DNA of 9,306 nt from Bacillota bacterium (GTDB lineage: Bacteria; Bacillota_A; Clostridia; DSM-8532), in the NCBI GenBank assembly GCA_023424865.1, contig JAFADM010000487.1, positions 1 through 9,306 on the forward strand, given 5' to 3'. Below, piece by piece: positions 6,099 through 9,306 of this stretch. Each line of letters opens with the position of its first letter. Positions within the stretch are counted from its first letter, which is position 1. Both the position numbers and the translations under genes were made by a program. The notes under the pieces are model-generated. The model did no database searches, was not told where the DNA came from, and saw only the letters and a program-made list of their open reading frames with translations.

Positions 6099-7949
6099 CT
6101 AAAGCTCTGAAATTGGCAGTTTATCAGATAGTGATGTTGTAAAGGGGATTTTAATCTGTATATTGGTGCCTGCGCCTTCGGTGGAATCAATAATCATATG
6201 GTATTCATCGCCATAGTGAAGCCGTATGCGGCTGTTTACATTACATAAGCCAATGCCTATATCCTCCGTGTCCTCTGTGCCGGTTAAGGGCTCGCTACCG
6301 CCCTTGTCCGCCTTAGAGGGTATGGAACCGGCGGAATAAACCCTGTTTCGGAGCTTTTCCAGCTTTTCATGGCTCATACCCACACCGGTGTCATACACCC
6401 ACATGACAAGAAACTGCTTGTCCGTCGTCTGACAGCAGCCGATTTGCAGTATTCCGCACTCCAGCTTGCTTTCCAATCCATGGACAATGGCGTTTTCCAC
6501 CAGCGGCTGAAGGATCATTTTTGGAATCAACGCCCCATGCACATTCTCACCCACATGGCATTTAATTTCAAAGCGCCCTTCAAAACGGCAGGATTGAATC
6601 ATCAAATAGGATTTAACAATGTCCAGCTCCTCCTGTACGGTAACCATTTCTTTTCCCCGGATGCTGTAACGCAGAACAGAAGCCATGGCAAGGGTGATAT
6701 TGGCAATCTCCTCCGTTCGGCCCTCGGTGGAAATACCGCAAATCAGCGTCAGGGTATTGTAAAGAAAATGAGGGTTTATCTGGCTCCGCAAGAAAGCAAG
6801 CTCTGTTTTCCGTGCATAGATCTCTGTTTCATACATTTTTGTATAAGAATTGAAAATACGCTGATTCAGGTTTGCAATTTCATCCAGCATGGCATTGAAG
6901 GTGCTCACCAGTACCTCCGATTCATAGGAAGTTATATAGGCCGGATCCATCTCCAATCGTTTTTTTAAGGCGCCTTTTTCGCCTGTGGTTATCTTTTTCA
7001 TTGCGGTGATTAAATGCTTCAGCGTTCTTGAAAACCTGCTTATGAAAACAGAGTAGACAATGCCTATAACCGCCAGAATGGGAAGGAGCACAATATACTG
7101 CCGGTACATTATTTTATTGATTTCCCCGGTTAAGGCGCGTTTTTCAATAAAGGAAACAAGGCGGAAAGGAAGATTGCCTATGGGCACTTCCTCATATTCG
7201 TAGCGCTTTATGAACTCCTTTTGCGCCGCAGGGCTTATCCTGCTCTCCGTATAGTCCATAAAGAGGGCTTCCTTTCCCAGAAGCAGCTGGCCGTTTCCGT
7301 CAATAATGATGGTATCCAGCATGGAGCCGCTGGGAGAAACCAGAGAGGAGCCCAGGAACCTGGCGGGATCAAGGGCGATGAATACGGCACCGCAGGGTTC
7401 CGTACGGGAGATGTCCAGCGGATAAATGTATTTACCGGCTATGAGGTAGGTAAGCCTTTGGGATTGAAAATAGCCCTCCTGCTTGTTGAAAAACCAGGGG
7501 CTGGTAGAATACTCGGGCAAGTCAGACACCAGACTCGTAAAAAAGGCGATATCTCCCGTAATATTGGCGTATACCCCATTGAAGCCGATAATAGCGATAT
7601 CCATGATATATTCCTCCAGGCTTTGGGTGTTTACAAGCTGGATCATCAGATTCTGATTTAACTGGAACTGGTTTACGGCGCCTGTCTCGTTAACATAGCG
7701 CTGGACGATTTCGTTGTAGGCCAGACTGGTTGTAAGGTTGGCCACATATTTGTAGTTATTCTGTATTTCATTAATATTATTGCTGGTGATTGTCTCCCGG
7801 CTGGTTTTAAGAATCTGGTACTGCAGCTGGTAAAAGGGGAGAAAGCCCGATGCGATCAAAATTAAAAGACAGATGCTCATGAGCGATAGAAGTATCAGAA
7901 GCTGCCTTCTGACGGAGTATTTTTTAAAATTCAGTGTCAACTTACGCAT
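6099..7949 (-). CDS. YesM-type membrane sensor histidine kinase (LytS/HPK7 family)
   Basis: The product is 616 aa from ATG 7949. That start is preferred because AGAAGGG (7958-7964) is 8 nt upstream; an in-frame TTG at 7955 would leave only 2 nt. A first membrane helix spans about residues 17-39. An extracellular sensor region of roughly 240 residues (40-283) has dCache-like features, and a second helix spans about 285-305. A HAMP linker (about 306-362) and a coiled segment follow. The His_kinase motif is LRSQINPHFLYNTL with phosphorylated H394. The ATPase domain shows the N-box QPLVENAIVHG (481-491), DTGVGM (520-525) and GIGLCNVNSR (565-574). An insertion rich in Ser, Gly and Glu (about 538-562) sits between these last two motifs. 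It phosphorylates the regulator encoded next. As first gene of the operon, it is probably read from a promoter in 7950-8176. Confidence 0.95.
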   Translation of the reverse strand: MRKLTLNFKKYSVRRQLLILLSLMSICLLILIASGFLPFYQLQYQILKTSRETITSNNINEIQNNYKYVANLTTSLAYNEIVQRYVNETGAVNQFQLNQNLMIQLVNTQSLEEYIMDIAIIGFNGVYANITGDIAFFTSLVSDLPEYSTSPWFFNKQEGYFQSQRLTYLIAGKYIYPLDISRTEPCGAVFIALDPARFLGSSLVSPSGSMLDTIIIDGNGQLLLGKEALFMDYTESRISPAAQKEFIKRYEYEEVPIGNLPFRLVSFIEKRALTGEINKIMYRQYIVLLPILAVIGIVYSVFISRFSRTLKHLITAMKKITTGEKGALKKRLEMDPAYITSYESEVLVSTFNAMLDEIANLNQRIFNSYTKMYETEIYARKTELAFLRSQINPHFLYNTLTLICGISTEGRTEEIANITLAMASVLRYSIRGKEMVTVQEELDIVKSYLMIQSCRFEGRFEIKCHVGENVHGALIPKMILQPLVENAIVHGLESKLECGILQIGCCQTTDKQFLVMWVYDTGVGMSHEKLEKLRNRVYSAGSIPSKADKGGSEPLTGTEDTEDIGIGLCNVNSRIRLHYGDEYHMIIDSTEGAGTNIQIKIPFTTSLSDKLPISEL

Positions 7950-8012
7950 CCTCAAATCCCTTCTGTGATTACACTCTTAATGATATACCGTCTGCAAGTT
8001 ATCTCATATGCA

Positions 8013-8043
8013 ATTGTATCGAAAAAACATGTAATTTTCTCAA
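8013..8043 (-). promoter_or_regulatory. Tentative promoter for the kinase operon
   Basis: On the minus strand TTGAGA (8043-8038) and TACAAT (8018-8013) each match the consensus at five of six bases. The spacer is 19 nt, longer than optimal, which would suit a weak or activator-dependent promoter. No better pair was found upstream of the kinase gene. Confidence 0.3.
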
Positions 8044-8126
8044 CTATTTTATCAAAAGGCACAAAAATATAAGATTGCTCCATAATGATCAAAGAAATTG
8101 CCATTTTATATTTGGCCATGGGACCT

Positions 8127-8145
8127 TAAAATGAAACCGGTCGGA
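8127..8145 (+). promoter_or_regulatory. Tentative -10 box with overlapping cre-like (CcpA) site before the permease genes
   Basis: TAAAAT (8127-8132) matches a -10 box at five of six bases. No -35 hexamer lies at 16-18 nt, as expected if the response regulator activates it. ATGAAACCGGTCGGA (8131-8145) matches the relaxed cre pattern WTGNAANCGNWNNCW at every fixed position except one (G for the final C). It overlaps the -10 box, so bound CcpA would repress. Chance matches to such a degenerate pattern are common. Confidence 0.3.
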
Positions 8146-8176
8146 ATCAGTACCTGATGAAAGGAGTGTACAGCCT

Positions 8177-9157
8177 TTGGAAAAAACCGCTGCAACCCCT
8201 TCACAAAGCAGTGTCAGATCTGAAAGGGGTTCTTTTATCCATGCCGTCAAAGTGTTTTTCAGACTGTTGTACCGGCAGAGGGCGCTTCTGCTTTTATGCC
8301 TGCCTGCCACTATATTAACTATTGTTTTTAAATACGGGTCTATGTACGGCATACTTATCGCGTTTAAAAACTACAAAGCATCTCGGGGAATCTGGGGAAG
8401 CGAATGGCTGGATCCTATTTATAAAAATTTTGCCACCTTTTTCAGAAACCCGGCATCCATAAGCCTTATCTGGAATACGGTGCGCATAGGGGTTTCAACA
8501 ATTCTGTTTTCATTCCCCGCTCCCATTATTTTTGCAATTCTTTTAAATGAGCTAAGGGGAAGGTATTTTAAAAAGCTGGTACAGACCGTATCCTACATCC
8601 CTCATTTCATCTCCGTTATTGTCGTTGTGGGCATGCTCAACAGCTTTGGTGCAATGGACGGGCTGTTTAACAACCTGAGGGGCATAATCGGCCTGTCAGC
8701 CGTAAACATGAATGAGGGTACCCGCTATTTTATGCAGCTTTTTGTGGGTTCCCATGTCTGGCAAACCTTCGGCTGGAGCTCCATTATTTACATAGCGGCG
8801 TTATCAAATGTGGATCCCACTTTGTACGATGTAGCCAATATTGACGGAGCAAACCGATGGGATAAAATACTGCACATTGCCTGGCCTACTATTCTTCCAA
8901 CCACCACCATCCTTTTGATTTTGTCTATGGGCGGTATTTTGAATTCCGATTATCAGAAAATTCTTCTGATGCAGAATGATACAAACCGGCGGGCGGTGGA
9001 TGTCATTTCCTCCTTTGTTTACCGGGAAGGTATCATGGGCGCACGGTTCGAATACACCACGGCCGCAAACCTGATGCAGTCTGCGGTAGGGTTTCTGCTG
9101 GTAATTGCAGCCAATAAGATCACTCAAAAAATCAATGCCGAAAACAGCCTGTGGTAA
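8177..9157 (+). CDS. LplB-type sugar ABC transporter permease
   Basis: The product is 326 aa, the normal length. The TTG at 8177 is used because AAAGGAG (8160-8166) lies 10 nt upstream and the other nearby ATG and GTG codons are out of frame. A basic cytoplasmic N-terminus (1-35) is followed by about six helices: roughly 37-60, 98-123, 136-157, 184-208, 239-256 and 300-313. The binding-protein-dependent transport signature (EAA loop), which docks the ATPase, is YDVANIDGANRWDKILHIAW followed by PTILP (217-241). Motifs MYGILIAFKNYKASRGIWGS (56-75) and SFVYREGI (279-286) are characteristic of the LplB/YtcP group that imports complex oligosaccharides. It pairs with the LplC-type permease 9 nt downstream and presumably with the lipoprotein at 3639-5294. 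No ATPase gene is in view. Substrate is inferred from the fucosidase. Confidence 0.95.
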   Translation: MEKTAATPSQSSVRSERGSFIHAVKVFFRLLYRQRALLLLCLPATILTIVFKYGSMYGILIAFKNYKASRGIWGSEWLDPIYKNFATFFRNPASISLIWNTVRIGVSTILFSFPAPIIFAILLNELRGRYFKKLVQTVSYIPHFISVIVVVGMLNSFGAMDGLFNNLRGIIGLSAVNMNEGTRYFMQLFVGSHVWQTFGWSSIIYIAALSNVDPTLYDVANIDGANRWDKILHIAWPTILPTTTILLILSMGGILNSDYQKILLMQNDTNRRAVDVISSFVYREGIMGARFEYTTAANLMQSAVGFLLVIAANKITQKINAENSLW

Positions 9158-9166
9158 GGAGGCAAC

Positions 9167-9306
9167 ATGATAGCTACTGCAAAGAAAACAAATAAAATTC
9201 ATGTGGGCAGTAAAGTGTTTGATGTTATGCTGATAGGTTTTATGAGCCTGCTTATGCTTATCATCATTTACCCCTTTATAAATATTATAGCCGTTTCCTT
9301 CAGCGG
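9167..9306 (+). CDS. LplC/YtcP-type sugar ABC transporter permease, 3' truncated by window end
   Basis: Forty-six codons are visible. The ATG at 9167 is 4 nt after AAGGAGG (9156-9162), which overlaps the stop codon of the LplB-type gene, so the two are translationally coupled. The N-terminus begins MIATAKKTNKIHVGSKVFDV, followed by a hydrophobic first helix (MLIGFMSLLMLIIIYPFINI) and AVSFS. The short basic lead, then a helix ending in YPF and a following SFS, is typical of LplC-type carbohydrate permeases, the usual partner of LplB. The catalytic-partner docking loop lies beyond the window, so the assignment rests on this segment and on gene order. Confidence 0.9.
   Translation, partial: MIATAKKTNKIHVGSKVFDVMLIGFMSLLMLIIIYPFINIIAVSFS

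Noticed and set aside
6369..6968. 199-codon open frame on the plus strand
   Set aside because: It lies wholly antisense to the sensor kinase, whose motifs are intact across the same bases; no domain is visible in the antisense product.
7950..7955. TTG at 7955 as the kinase start
   Set aside because: It would leave only 2 nt after AGAAGGG, while ATG 7949 has 8 nt.
7970..8130. Direct repeats (TAATGAT, ATCAAA) as regulator binding sites in the divergent region
   Set aside because: The repeats are too short and irregularly spaced to stand out from A+T-rich background.

Overview
The window looks like chromosomal DNA of a spore-forming Firmicute, most likely a Clostridia/Lachnospiraceae-type anaerobe (Paenibacillus-like Bacilli are an alternative). 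The reasons are strong AGGAGG-type ribosome binding sites, frequent TTG starts, a YesM/YesN-type two-component system beside an LplB/LplC-type sugar transporter, and a protein tail resembling the C-terminal domain of BclA-like exosporium proteins. No rRNA, tRNA, CRISPR array or insertion sequence was seen.

Layout. (1) Positions 3-437 (+) are the 3' end of a surface or exosporium-like protein, closed by a 19-bp intrinsic terminator. (2) Positions 510-745 are mostly non-coding, with one doubtful 39-aa ORF. (3) Positions 746-2117 hold a compact A+T-rich unit. It has a consensus promoter whose -10 lies inside a 22-bp perfect palindrome with a tandem half-copy, then a marR-type regulator with a TTG start, then a 17-nt overlapping gene for a four-helix membrane protein with an exported C-terminal domain. 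(4) A hairpin at 2147-2181 separates this unit from the convergent cluster on the other strand. (5) Positions 2202-7949 (-) read, in transcription order, sensor kinase, AraC-type response regulator, lipoprotein solute-binding protein and GH29 alpha-L-fucosidase. Spacing is very tight: 19 nt, a 4-nt ATGA overlap, then 9 nt. (6) Positions 7950-8176 are the divergent control region. (7) Positions 8177-9306 (+) hold an LplB-type permease and the start of an LplC-type permease cut by the window end.

How it works together (inference). The kinase senses an extracellular glycan signal, perhaps with the co-encoded lipoprotein, and the regulator activates the divergent promoters. The permeases with the lipoprotein import a fucosylated oligosaccharide, and the cytoplasmic fucosidase removes fucose. 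The ATPase subunit is not in the window; in this transporter class it is usually a shared MsmX/MsmK-type protein encoded elsewhere. The marR/membrane-protein pair appears independent of the sugar locus. It is the least understood part of the window.
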